From NCBI GenBank assembly GCA_963696505.1, contig CAVOKN010000029.1, positions 1 through 64,000 on the forward strand: a DNA stretch of 64,000 bases, in the 5' to 3' direction. This stretch comes from CAVOKN01 sp963696505. Its GTDB lineage: Bacteria > Pseudomonadota > Gammaproteobacteria > Burkholderiales > Rhodocyclaceae. The notes below the pieces were generated by a model that did no database searches, was not told where the DNA came from, and saw only the letters and a program-made list of their open reading frames with translations. Made by a program: the position numbers and the translations under genes. Positions 15,551-24,834 of the stretch are shown here, one piece after another (within the stretch, counting starts at the first letter, position 1; each line of letters begins with the position of its first letter).

Positions 15551-17680
15551 ATGACCGCAGCACGCCTGAAACGCCTCGCCTCGGCCCTGCTCGCGGCGCT
15601 GTCCGCCAACGGCTACGCGCAGCAGGCGGGCGAGGAGTCCGCAACGAGGCTGCCCGCCGTGACGGTGCGCAGTGCGCCGTCCGCTGGTGAGATCCCGCTT
15701 GACATGACTGTGAGCACGGGGAGCCGGCTCGGCACGACCCTGCGCGAAACGCCCGCCAGCGTTGATGTCATTACCCGCGAAGTCATGCGCGAGCGCGGCA
15801 ACCGCACCACTCAGCAAGCCCTCGAAAACGCAGTCGGCGTCGCCACCGGTCAGTGCTTCGGCTTGACGTGTTTCTCGATGCGCGGTTTCTCCGGGACAAC
15901 CAGCCTGCCTTTTCTCTTCAACGGCGTGCGCTATCCCGGCCTGGCATTCTCTCCGCGCGGTACCTTCGTGTATGACCGGATCGAGGTGATCAAGGGGCCA
16001 TCGTCCGTCCTACACGGTTTGGGCGCCGTCACCGGTGCCGTCAACTTCGTCACCAAGCCCGCCGATGGCCGTACCGAACGGGAGGTTCTGCTTGCCACCG
16101 ACCGCTGGGCGACACGCAACGTCGGACTCGGAATCGGCGGCAAGGCGTCGGAAGGGCTTGCCTACCGCGCTGACGTGAACTACATCGGCGCCCACAAGGG
16201 CTCTTCGGGCTATGTGGATCGATCATCCTACGAGTATTACCACGCATCAGGTGAGCTCGCCCTGCAGGCGACAGACCGCTTCAAGGTGACGCTGTCAGGC
16301 GAGTACGTCAAGGATCAGGGGGAATGGTATTTCGGTACCCCGCACGTGGGCGGGAGCATCGACGAGCGCGTGCGCTACAACAACTACAACGTCGATGACG
16401 ACCGCAAGGCGAACGAGATCACCTGGGCACGGCTGAACCTGGAATACCTGCTTGCGCCGCAATTGAAGCTGCGCAACGAAACCTATTTCAACGACGAACT
16501 GCGCTTCTACCGCAATGCCGAGGTGTACATCTACAACGCGAGGACAGGCAGGGTGGACCGCAGCGACTTTCTGCACATCACCCACGACCAGCGGTTGGTC
16601 GGCAACCGGACGGAACTCCAGCTCGATCAGGTATTGGGCGGAATGCGCAACCGCGCCATCGTCGGCGTCGACTATTCCAGGAACGACCACCAGCGCGACA
16701 ACAACTCGCCCTTTTCCTCCCCGCGAAACGCCGTGGACTTCCTCGATCCGGTGCCCGGCGTCTTCGTCACCAACTCGCCATTCCGACCGCAGCGCCGCAC
16801 TGAGCTGATCCAAAAGGCGGTGTTCGCCGAGGACTTGCTGGATATCACCAAGGAGTTGAAGCTCTCTTTGTCGGCGCGGCGCGATTGGGTCGATCTCGAT
16901 TCCTTCGACCTCAGGGCCAACAGCAGCTTCGACAAGGCCTGGTCCGGCAATTCGTGGCGTGCCGGGGTGCTCTACGACGTCCTGCCCAGCGTAACCCTTT
17001 ATGGCCAGTTCGGCCAAGCACTCGAGCCCCCGTCGCAGATCGTCACCCTGACCCCGGCGCAGCGCGATTTCGATCTCACGCGCGCGTGCCAGGTCGAGGT
17101 CGGCGTCAAGGCGAGTCTGCCGCGCGATCTCGGCGAGGCCACGGTGGCGCTGTTCGACATCGAGCGCACGGATGTACTGACGCGCGATCCGCTCAACCCA
17201 TCCCTTACCGTGCAGATCGGCGAGCAGTCGGCGCGCGGAGTGGAGGTCGCGCTTGTGTTGCGTCCCGCGCCGCGATGGACCGTGGAGATCAATGGGTCCG
17301 TGCTCGATGCCAAGTTTGACAATTTCAATGAGAACGTCGGCGGCGTCGCCGTCTCGCGCACGGGCAATCTGCCACCGGACGTACCGGAAGAGCTCGCCAA
17401 TCTGTGGGCCACTTATCGCCTGAACGACGACTGGCGAGTGGGCGGCGGGGCGCACTATGTCGGCAAGCGCACTGCCAACAACGCCAATACGGTGTTCATG
17501 GACGCATACACGACGGTTGACGCGTGGGTTGCCTATCGTCTCAAGCCCGGCGATCTGCGAATCGCGGTGCGCAACCTGACGGACGAGGTCTATGCCAACC
17601 GCTCCTACGGCACCAACGGATCGCAGTTCATCCTCGGCGAGCCGCGAGCGGTAGAGCTCTCCTACTCGGCCCGCTTCTGA
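15551..17680 (+). CDS. TonB-dependent receptor 2 (siderophore-receptor type), intact
   Basis: A 709-residue outer-membrane receptor and the only unbroken one in the locus. It has a signal peptide to about residue 23, a TonB-box region (LPAVTVRSAP), plug SVDVITREVMRERGNRT through YDRIEVIKGPSSVLHGLG, and a barrel ending LSYSARF. It follows the TonB-siderophore receptor pattern (GFSGTTSLPFLFNGVRYPG) but has two cysteines in the plug, GQCFGLTCFSMRGF, unusual for that family and able to bind a soft metal. GGAGG lies eight bases before the ATG. Controlled by the tandem operators and the 77-nt leader element. The DUF4198-sialidase gene follows 20 bases after its stop. Confidence 0.85.
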   Translation: MTAARLKRLASALLAALSANGYAQQAGEESATRLPAVTVRSAPSAGEIPLDMTVSTGSRLGTTLRETPASVDVITREVMRERGNRTTQQALENAVGVATGQCFGLTCFSMRGFSGTTSLPFLFNGVRYPGLAFSPRGTFVYDRIEVIKGPSSVLHGLGAVTGAVNFVTKPADGRTEREVLLATDRWATRNVGLGIGGKASEGLAYRADVNYIGAHKGSSGYVDRSSYEYYHASGELALQATDRFKVTLSGEYVKDQGEWYFGTPHVGGSIDERVRYNNYNVDDDRKANEITWARLNLEYLLAPQLKLRNETYFNDELRFYRNAEVYIYNARTGRVDRSDFLHITHDQRLVGNRTELQLDQVLGGMRNRAIVGVDYSRNDHQRDNNSPFSSPRNAVDFLDPVPGVFVTNSPFRPQRRTELIQKAVFAEDLLDITKELKLSLSARRDWVDLDSFDLRANSSFDKAWSGNSWRAGVLYDVLPSVTLYGQFGQALEPPSQIVTLTPAQRDFDLTRACQVEVGVKASLPRDLGEATVALFDIERTDVLTRDPLNPSLTVQIGEQSARGVEVALVLRPAPRWTVEINGSVLDAKFDNFNENVGGVAVSRTGNLPPDVPEELANLWATYRLNDDWRVGGGAHYVGKRTANNANTVFMDAYTTVDAWVAYRLKPGDLRIAVRNLTDEVYANRSYGTNGSQFILGEPRAVELSYSARF

Positions 17681-17700
17681 ACCGGCACAAGGAGGTCCAG

Positions 17701-19752
17701 GTGCAATCCAATCGCTGGCGCCACATGGCCTGCGCGGTGATGCTTTTGTTGCCCGCTGGTCAAGTGCTCGCCCACGACACGTGGATCGAGCCGCAGGCGT
17801 TCCTGCTCCGTTCAGGCGACGTGGCGGCCTTCGACCTCACCAGCGGTCATGCCTTCCCCGAGGCTGAGCATGCGATCAAGCATGAGCGACTCGCACGGGC
17901 CGAATGCCGTGTTGCCGGCAAGTCGCAGCGCATGCGTGCAGCCTCGGTACAACCGAAGTCGCTCCGGCTTGCCGTCCGTCTGCAGCACGAGGGCGCGGCG
18001 GTCTGTGCGGTCGAACTTAAACCGCGCAGCATCGAGCTGACCGAGGAGCAGGTAGCGGCGTACCTGGACGAGATCGATGCGCCAGACGCGATCCGCCGGG
18101 ATTGGGCCGCCGCGCCGCGGCCGCGCGCGTGGCGCGAGACCTACGCGAAGTACGCCAAGTCGATGGTCGGCACCGGCGCATGGCAGAAGGACGGCACTTG
18201 GTCGAAGTCCGCCGGCATGGCGTTCGAGATCGTGCCAGAGACCGATCCGCTCAGCGTTCGCGCCGGCGAGGAGTTGGCAGTGCGCGTACTGCGCGACGGG
18301 TCACCGCTGGGCGGCCTATCGCTGGCACTTGCCGGTATGCGCACTGCGAACACCTGGCGCCGCACCGATGCCGAAGGCCGTGCGAAGTTCGTGGTGCCTG
18401 CTGCTGGCCGCTGGATCGTGCGCGGCACGGACCTGCGCGGCGAGGCGGGGGGCCGTTGGCGAAGCCGCTTCACCACCTTGGTGTTCGAAGCGCAGCCTGG
18501 CACTCCCGAAGCCGCAGCGCGGTCGCAGCCGGACTCCTCGCTGCGATTGGTCGCCAATCCGGCGGGCGCGCTCGCCCGCCTGCCGCGTCTCGCCAGCCTA
18601 CCCAGGGGCGGGTTGCTGGCATCGTGGATTGCGCCGACGGCCGACGGCAACGTGTTGCGCTTCGCCGTCTGGCGCGACGGCGCCTGGTCGCCCAGCCGCG
18701 AAGTTGTGCGGGGAATCGATTGGTTTGTGAACTGGGCCGACTTCCCCGGCGTCGTGCCAATCACGGAGCGTTTCTGGAGCGCGCACTGGCTGGTCAAGCA
18801 ACGCGGCGGAAAATCCTACCACTACGACATCGCCCTCGCCCTGACCACCGATGCAGGGGCGAGCTGGAGTAAGCCCGTGACGCCGCACCGCGACGGCGCG
18901 GCAGCAGAACATGGCTTTGTCTCGGTCTTCGCGCGCGGTGAACGGGCTGGCCTGGTGTGGCTGGACGGTCGCGACTACATCAGCCCCAAGGACGGCGCTG
19001 AGCATTCGCACGATGGCAAATCGGGCAATTTCGCCCTGCGCTACACGGAGGTGGCACCGGACGGTGCGCTGGCGCCGGAGTTGGTGCTCGACGATAACGT
19101 CTGCACCTGCTGCCTGACTGCGGCTGCCGTGACCCCTGCGGGTCCCGTCGTAGCCTATCGCGGACGCCGCAAGGGAGAGATCCGCGACAACTTCGTCGTG
19201 CGCCTTACCGGAACGGGCTGGGGCACCCCGGCACCGCTCGGCGGTGAGGGTTGGCACATGCCCGCCTGCCCGGTCAACGGCCCGGCACTTGCGGCGAGCG
19301 GACTGAACGTGGTGGCCGCCTGGTACACCGCCGAGGGAAATCGGCCGCGCGTGCGCGCGGCGTTGTCGCGCGATGGCGGAAAGAGCTTCGGCCGCGCCAT
19401 CGAGGTCGACGATCGTGACCCCTTGGGTCGCGTCGCCGTCGCATGGCAGGACGCCCAGACCGCAGTCGTTGCCTGGATGACGGCTGCGGACCCGCGCACC
19501 AAGAACAGCAGCATCGCCCTACGATCCATCGAGCTGGCTGGGGGCGCTGGGCCGGTCGCGCGACTGGTCGAGGTCAGCCCCGGCCGCGACACCGGCATGC
19601 CGCAACTGGTCAGCGATGGGTCGCAGTTGATGATTGCGTGGACCGCACCCGTGCCGGCCTATGGCGTACGCACGGCGCTGATCGACCACGCGCCGCGTAG
19701 CCGAGCATCCGACGACCAGCAGACAAACTCCAGGAGGGGAATCGCGCCATGA
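17701..19752 (+). CDS. DUF4198 - sialidase-like propeller fusion protein
   Basis: A 683-residue exported protein joining two modules. Residues about 24-260 are a DUF4198 metal-uptake accessory domain (begins AHDTWIEPQAFLLRSGD; includes DAEGRAKFVVPAAGRWIVRG). Residues about 290-665 form a BNR/sialidase-like beta-propeller with Asp-box-like turns (TTDAGASWSK, SRDGGKSFGR). In the propeller, DDNVCTCCLTAA gives a CxCC cluster that could hold copper. Start: GTG 17701, with AAGGAGG five bases upstream and a signal peptide after it (ACAVMLLLPAGQVLA). It pairs with receptor 2 as the stand-alone DUF4198 gene pairs with receptor 1. Sialidase activity itself is unlikely; a surface or periplasmic metal-binding role is inferred. 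Confidence 0.7.
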   Translation: MQSNRWRHMACAVMLLLPAGQVLAHDTWIEPQAFLLRSGDVAAFDLTSGHAFPEAEHAIKHERLARAECRVAGKSQRMRAASVQPKSLRLAVRLQHEGAAVCAVELKPRSIELTEEQVAAYLDEIDAPDAIRRDWAAAPRPRAWRETYAKYAKSMVGTGAWQKDGTWSKSAGMAFEIVPETDPLSVRAGEELAVRVLRDGSPLGGLSLALAGMRTANTWRRTDAEGRAKFVVPAAGRWIVRGTDLRGEAGGRWRSRFTTLVFEAQPGTPEAAARSQPDSSLRLVANPAGALARLPRLASLPRGGLLASWIAPTADGNVLRFAVWRDGAWSPSREVVRGIDWFVNWADFPGVVPITERFWSAHWLVKQRGGKSYHYDIALALTTDAGASWSKPVTPHRDGAAAEHGFVSVFARGERAGLVWLDGRDYISPKDGAEHSHDGKSGNFALRYTEVAPDGALAPELVLDDNVCTCCLTAAAVTPAGPVVAYRGRRKGEIRDNFVVRLTGTGWGTPAPLGGEGWHMPACPVNGPALAASGLNVVAAWYTAEGNRPRVRAALSRDGGKSFGRAIEVDDRDPLGRVAVAWQDAQTAVVAWMTAADPRTKNSSIALRSIELAGGAGPVARLVEVSPGRDTGMPQLVSDGSQLMIAWTAPVPAYGVRTALIDHAPRSRASDDQQTNSRRGIAP

Positions 19753-20080
19753 CAAGCAAGACTACAAACCCGTTTGCGGCAGCGCGCCTCGTCGCGCGTC
19801 TTGCTGCCCTGTCCAAGATCCCGTTTGCCCAGCAGGCGACCGTACCCCAAAGCGACTCCACCCTAGTGCTGGGACCGTGACCGTCAGTGCCGCGGCAACC
19901 GGTCCTCTGTCCACGCGCAGTGTGATCACAGCGGTCGATGTGCTCGACTCGAACATCATCCAACGGCAGAAAGTGGACTACACCTGGGAGCTGTTCAGGC
20001 GCGTTCCCGGCGCCATGCTGACGCGTATGAGCCGTGGGATGGCTCTGGTGCCCCTGGACTCCTACAGATGGGCGGCATAG
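19749..20080 (+). pseudogene. Second TonB-dependent receptor remnant
   Basis: An ORF starts at 19749, overlapping the fusion gene stop, with a leader (RLVARLAALSKIPFAQQA), then stops at 19880. The next frame continues with receptor plug sequence TVTVSAAATGPLSTRSVITA and ELFRRVPGAMLT and ends at 20080. So the start of a receptor gene is present with one frameshift and everything after the early plug is deleted. The end lies inside the beginning of tonB, suggesting that a deletion joined the two. Position implies a third receptor-accessory unit once stood here. Confidence 0.65.
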
Positions 20081-20790
20081 AACGCTCAGCTTCGCTCATC
20101 GTGCCAAAGAACGAGGCATCCGTCCGCCCGGCATCGCGCGGCCCGAGCTGGGAGCAACTCGTGGGGCTCGCCATCGTCCTCGGGTTGCACGCGGTTGCGC
20201 TGTACGGACTGTGGAGTTATCGGCTTCTGCCGACGCCGGACGAGGCCGCGACGCTGTTCGTGAACTTCATCGCACCGCCGCCTCAGCCCAAGCCGCCCGA
20301 GCCTCCCCGCCCGGAGCCGCCGAAACAGGTCAAGCTGGAAAAGCCGCGGCCGGTGGTCCGCCCGCAGCCGCGCCAGCTCGTGGTCGAAGCGCCGGTGGTT
20401 TCGCCCGCCGAGCCGGTGGCACCGCCGCCGCCCGAACCTCCCGCTCCGGAGCCGGTGGTGGAGGCGCCGCCCGCGCCACTGGCGAAGCCGGCCGGTCCCG
20501 TGACGCTGGGGGAGGAACTCGCGGTTTCCTGCCCGGAGCGCCTGGCGCCGGTCTATCCCAGTCCGTCCCGCCGCCTTGGGGAGCAGGGCAAGGTGGTGCT
20601 GCGGGTGGAACTGGACGAGCGCGGTCAGGTGAGCACGACGCGCGTTGCGACCAGTTCGGGCTCGCAGCGTCTCGACGAAGCAGCCCTCGGTGCCGTGCGG
20701 CAGTGGCGCTGCAACCCTGCCCATCGCAACGGCATTGCGGTGCGCGCGGTGGCGCTGCAACCCTTTCATTTCGTACTCGAAGGACAATGA
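20068..20790 (+). CDS. tonB: TonB energy transducer
   Basis: A 240-residue TonB. One N-terminal membrane anchor (LVGLAIVLGLHAVALYGLW, about residues 31-49) leads into a Pro/Glu/Lys-rich periplasmic spacer (PPPQPKPPEPPRPEPPKQ and more, about 70-150). The C-terminal TonB domain follows: PVYPSPSRRLGEQGKVVLRV, SGSQRLDEAALGAVRQWR, FHFVLEGQ. It transmits proton-motive force from ExbBD to outer-membrane receptors. No clear ribosome site precedes ATG 20068; a GTG at 20101 is an alternative start. Its stop overlaps the region of the exbB start, so tonB-exbB-exbD is one operon dedicated to the receptors of this locus. Confidence 0.9.
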   Translation: MGGIERSASLIVPKNEASVRPASRGPSWEQLVGLAIVLGLHAVALYGLWSYRLLPTPDEAATLFVNFIAPPPQPKPPEPPRPEPPKQVKLEKPRPVVRPQPRQLVVEAPVVSPAEPVAPPPPEPPAPEPVVEAPPAPLAKPAGPVTLGEELAVSCPERLAPVYPSPSRRLGEQGKVVLRVELDERGQVSTTRVATSSGSQRLDEAALGAVRQWRCNPAHRNGIAVRAVALQPFHFVLEGQ

Positions 20791-20792
20791 AC

Positions 20793-21524
20793 ATGGAAAG
20801 CAGTCTCGGATTCGCTCACTTTCTCGCGCAGTCGGATGCCCTGGGTAAAGGGGTTCTGGTGCTGCTGCTGCTGTTGTCGGTGGCCAGCTGGTACCTGATT
20901 GTCATCAAGGCGCTGCGCGCCATAATCGATCGCCGGCGCGCGGAAGCATTCCTGCAGCGTTTCTGGAACGCCGGTTCGCTGGCGGAGGTCGGCGCGACGC
21001 TCAAGGCGCAGCCCATCGACAACGCCTTCGCCGAACTGGCCCACGACGCCCTGCGCGCGGTGGACGAGTGCGAGCGGCAGGGCGTGCAGAAGCTCGCGGT
21101 GGCCGGCGGGATGGCCGAGTTCGTAACACGGGTGTTGCGCACCGGCATCGACCAGGAGGCCGCGCGCATCGAGCACGGCCTCACGGTGCTCGCTTCGGCT
21201 GGGTCCGCCGCCCCCTACATCGGGCTTTTCGGCACCGTGTGGGGCATCTACCACGCGCTGGTCAACATCGGCCTGTCTGGCCAGGGCACGCTGGACAAGG
21301 TGGCGGGACCGGTGGGCGAGGCGCTGATCATGACCGCCGTCGGCCTGGCCGTGGCGATTCCGGCGGTACTGGCCTACAACTCCTTCAACCGGCGCAACCG
21401 CATGTGGCTCTCCCGCCTGGACGCCTTCGCCCACGACCTCTACGTGCTGATCACCGTCGGCGCCAAGAGCAACAGCTCGGCCAGCGGCGATGCGCGGGTG
21501 CTGCGTGCCATCGCCCAGGCCTAG
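20793..21524 (+). CDS. exbB: ExbB, proton channel subunit of the TonB motor
   Basis: A 243-residue MotA/TolQ/ExbB-family inner-membrane protein. Helix 1 is about residues 17-38 (LGKGVLVLLLLLSVASWYL). The conserved core APYIGLFGTVWGIYHALVNI forms helix 2, and GPVGEALIMTAVGLAVAIPA forms helix 3 with the channel residues. ATG 20793 is favoured over ATG 20787 because AGGA at 20781-20784 is eight bases from it and only two from the other. It forms the motor with ExbD and TonB. Thirteen bases separate it from exbD. Confidence 0.9.
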   Translation: MESSLGFAHFLAQSDALGKGVLVLLLLLSVASWYLIVIKALRAIIDRRRAEAFLQRFWNAGSLAEVGATLKAQPIDNAFAELAHDALRAVDECERQGVQKLAVAGGMAEFVTRVLRTGIDQEAARIEHGLTVLASAGSAAPYIGLFGTVWGIYHALVNIGLSGQGTLDKVAGPVGEALIMTAVGLAVAIPAVLAYNSFNRRNRMWLSRLDAFAHDLYVLITVGAKSNSSASGDARVLRAIAQA

Positions 21525-21536
21525 GGGGAGGCAGGC

Positions 21537-21957
21537 ATGTCGATGGGAAGCTTCGACCCGCGGCGCCAGCCGGGCGCGATGGCGGACATCAACGTGGTAC
21601 CGCTGGTGGACGTGATGCTGGTGCTTCTGGTGATCTTCATCATCACAGCGCCGCTGCTCACCCATGCGGTGAAGATCGACCTGCCCAGGGCGGCCAGCGA
21701 TCCGAACGTCACCCAGGCCGAACACATCGCGTTCGGCATTCGGGCCGACGGCAGTTACTTCTGGAACGGCGAGGCGGTGGCCCGGACGAACTTGCCGGCC
21801 GCTTCGCCGCCGAGGCAAGCGGCAGCGACAGCCCGAATTGCATATTCGCGCCGACCGCCTGGCGCACTACGAGCACGTGGCGAAGGTGATGGCGCTTGCG
21901 GCGAAGGGTGGGCTCACGCGCATCGGATTCATGAGCGACCCGTCCCTGCAGCTCTGA
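21537..21957 (+). pseudogene. exbD: ExbD, TonB motor subunit, two frameshifts
   Basis: About 140 residues if repaired. The N-terminal part is in frame from ATG 21537 and shows the proton-path aspartate in INVVPLVDVMLVLLVIFII. Near 21785 the frame shifts to DELAGRFAAEASGSDSP, and near 21837 it shifts again to ELHIRADRLAHYEHVAKVMA, ending in SDPSLQL at 21957. As written the protein would lack its periplasmic domain, and the operon's TonB system would not work unless an ExbD from elsewhere substitutes. Both shifts look like single missing bases. Confidence 0.8.
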
Positions 21958-22016
21958 TTTGCTGGCGCCGTCGCCGCGAGGCGAACCGCGGACACGTTGC
22001 CACCACGGGAAGAAAA

Positions 22017-22050
22017 GCGGCCCCGGAGCGCCAGCGCTCTCCGGGGCCGC
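22017..22050 (-). terminator. Intrinsic terminator after oprC
   Basis: Ten-base arms GCGGCCCCGG (22017-22026) and CCGGGGCCGC (22041-22050). On the minus strand the stem is followed by TTTTCTTC, giving a standard terminator for the oprC-like gene 15 bases past its stop. It faces the end of exbD and may also act weakly in that direction. Confidence 0.6.
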
Positions 22051-22064
22051 ATTCCCGGCCGGCC

Positions 22065-24399
22065 TCAGAACTTGTAGCTCATGCCGGCATAGAGCGAGCG
22101 GCCCATGCCCGGAACTGCGGTGCCCCAGCCGAACATGCCGTCGGAGGGGTATATTCAGCGCCATGGTGCGGCCCTGTCCGACATAGGCACCTCCCAGCGG
22201 TAGCGCGTAGCCACGGTCGAACAGGTTGTCGACGCCGAGATCGACGCGCAGCTTCTTCCACGTGTAGCTGGTCCGCAGATTGAGAAGGCTGTAGCCGCCG
22301 GTCTCGATCTCGTTGCGCACGTCCGAGGTGTCGTCCTTGGCGTCCACCATCACGACCTCGATGCCGCTGTCCCAGCCGCCCACCTGGTGCGTCAGCGTCA
22401 GCCTGGCGTTGAGGGGCATGATGTTGTAAAGCTCATCGCCGGTGTCCCGGTTCTCGCCGTTGGTGTAGTTGAACCGGCCCTGCAGGCCCCATTCGCCCCA
22501 GCCGGTCTTACCCAGCGGCATATTCCCCGATACGTCCAAACCATAGAGCCGCGCCGACTGGTTCGCATACTTGAGCACGACGAACTGGTTGGTGGTGGTC
22601 GCGTTGACGCGCGTGCAGGCCGATCCCGCCGGGCAACGGATGGCGTCGATATAGTCGCTGACGTGGGAGTAGTAGGGCGTCGCCTTGAGTTCCCAGGCCT
22701 TGTCGGCCGCATGCCAGGAGAGGGTCGCCGAAACGGTGTGCGCCTTCTCGGGTTCGAGGTCGAGGTTGCCGATGTAGCCATTGCCGTCGCCGACGAAGTT
22801 GTTCATCGCCGCCGCCATCTCCCAGGTGGACCAGGTGTAGCGCTCGTAGAGGTTGGGCGAGCGCACCTTGCGGGCGAAGCCGAACTCGATGTCGCGCGTG
22901 GCATCCACGGTATAGCGCGCCAGCGCGGTGAGGTTCCAGTTGTTGTCGGTGCGCGGGTGGTCGCGAGCGTTGAACGCGTTAGCATCGGCAATCTGGTTGC
23001 CCACGTCGATTCCGGGCTGCGGCGGGCCGGCGCGGACCGTCTTGTAGCCTTGCACGTCGTCGGCGTCCATCGACACCTGTTCGTAACGCAGCCCAAGGGA
23101 AGTCAGCCACTGCGGCGCGGCGGTCCACTCCCATTCCCCGAAGAGTGCAGCCCTGTCGCGCTTGCCGTTGTCGATGTTCTCGAAGGTCCCCGGGAACATG
23201 CCGCCGCCGGAGGGCGGCCAGTAGTCGTCGAGGCGATAGCGCTGGTACTCGCCGCCCACGCGCAGCAGATTCTGCTGCGAAAGCGCGAGGTTGGCCTTCA
23301 GGGTGAGGCCGCTGTTGTGGCTATCGGTTTCCATTGGCATGCCGGAGGCGCAGGTCGGGCCGATCGGCGCGCAAGGCACGCCCACCGGAACGCCTCCGAC
23401 GATGGCATTGGTCGCCGGGCCATACCAGAAGCGCTTGTCGTCGCCGAAGTCCATCTCGTGGTCCACCTTCTCGTGGTAGGCGCGCGCTTCGAATGCACCC
23501 CAGTCGAAGCTGCCCAGGTAGCGCAGGTTGAGCCGCCACTGGGTGTTCTCGGTCATGTCCATGCGCTGGTTCGGATAATTCTGGAACGGCACATCCTGGT
23601 AGCCGATTTTGGCTTCGACGAGGTGCTGGCCTCCCTTGAAGGCCAGGCCCAGGGTGTGGTTGCGCGTCTCGTAGGCGGTGGAGCCGACTTCGTCCAGCGC
23701 CAGGCTGTGGCCGGCGCGCCCCGTTCCGGTGTAGTTCTTGAAGTCGTCCCCCGCGGTGTAGTTGTCCGACTGGGCCATGGCGCCGGAATAGCTGAGGCTG
23801 AGGCTTTCGCTGGCCAGGGTGGCGGAAACGTTGCCGCCGTAGGCATCGCCGTTGCTGCGGTAGAAACCTCCGATCTCCCCCTTCAGGAGCGGACCCTCAC
23901 CCGCGGCGGCGAACTCCGGCTCACGCGTCGTGGCGATGATGGTCCCCGCTATGCTGTCGCCGCCAGCGCTGACCGGCGATACGCCGGCATAGACCTTGAG
24001 CGACGCGACGCCGGTCGGATCGAGGTAGGACAGCGGCGGATTCATGTGGTTGGGGCAGGACGCGATGAGGTCCATCCCGTCCACCTGGATCCGCACTCGG
24101 TCCCCCGCCAAGCCGTTGATGACCGGTATGCTCGACGCGCCGCCGGCCCCCTGCAGGTTCACGCCCGGAACATTGCGCAGCAGGTCAGCGGTGTCGCTGC
24201 TGCGGGCACGCATCGGCGCCAGCGATTTGTCATTGATGACGCCGGCTGGCGTGGGTGCCGGTTCGACGCGTGCACCCCGTACCACGACTGGATCGAGGGT
24301 CGCCGGTTCCGCTGCTGCGGTCTGTGCTGCACTGCCCTGCCAGGGACCGCCCAATGCGCAGGCGATCGCGATCGCGATCGGCTTCTTGTTCGTCTTCAT
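22065..24399 (-). pseudogene. oprC: OprC/NosA-type TonB-dependent copper receptor, frameshift near the end
   Basis: About 778 residues. It has a signal peptide to residue 25, TonB box LDPVVVRGARV, and a plug with the family hallmark SCPNHMNPPLSY. The copper ligands known from OprC are present: C115 and M119 (CxxxM) and H314 with M316 (HEM, HxM), so this receptor should bind and import copper. The barrel is intact to GRTMALNIP near 22150. There one base is out of register; the alternative frame gives PSDGMFGWGTAVPGMGRSLY and AGMSYKF with the stop at 22065. Loss of the last strand would spoil the barrel if real. Convergent with exbD, with its own operator pair at 24488-24520. Confidence 0.85.
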
Positions 24400-24487
24400 T
24401 TACTCCTCCCAGATGGCGCGTCGCTGCGACGCGTTGTTGGTTGCCCGAAACCCCTCGCATCCTTCATGGGTGTTGCGCGGCGCTCAA

Positions 24488-24520
24488 TGCGACACGTTGT
24501 CGCTGCGGCAGGATGTCGCA
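24488..24520 (-). promoter_or_regulatory. Operator pair upstream of oprC
   Basis: TGCGACA-CGT-TGTCGCT (24488-24504) and TGCGGCA-GGA-TGTCGCA (24504-24520) match the locus operator but overlap by one base, so their spacing is 16 instead of 17. They lie 89 bases before the oprC ATG. At 31 bases from the proximal centre I see no good -10 hexamer (GAAGGA), so regulation here may differ in detail. Confidence 0.5.
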
Positions 24521-24521
24521 T

Positions 24522-24834
24522 GGCAGCCGCAAGCCGCGGAATCCGCCCGCAGCGCAGCAGCGATCGATGCGTTTGGCGTGCTGCGGTAAGGTAAGCGCTG
24601 GAACGTATGACAACAATTGCGTTCCGTCAGCTGGGTAGCCAATGCCGCCCTGCGCGTTCGGTCATCCGTATGGCATGCATTTCGCGAAGGGGTGACGAAG
24701 ACCGTGACTGTTGCGCGAGTACAACGCAACGGAAGCGCCAGCCACGATGTCGCTCTTTCGGCGCCGGGTGGTTCGCGTCGCCTCTATGCGTCATCGCTGC
24801 GTCGTCGAGAAACCATCGTAGAAACGTCGCCCGA
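24522..24834. other. Gene-free stretch upstream of oprC
   Basis: About 310 bases between the oprC operators and the inverted-repeat element. I see no coding region with a plausible ribosome site or codon pattern, no recognisable RNA and no repeat. Confidence 0.4.

Noticed and set aside
20034..20792. N-terminal extension of exbB through tonB
   Set aside because: The same frame is open upstream, but the Arg/Gly/Ala-rich translation is the tonB shadow; AGGA at 20781 and the ExbB N terminus fix the start at 20793.
22387..24594. 735-codon open frame antisense to the oprC-like gene
   Set aside because: It mirrors receptor codons in a high-G+C gene; composition is His/Arg/Val-rich with no domain, so it is a shadow.
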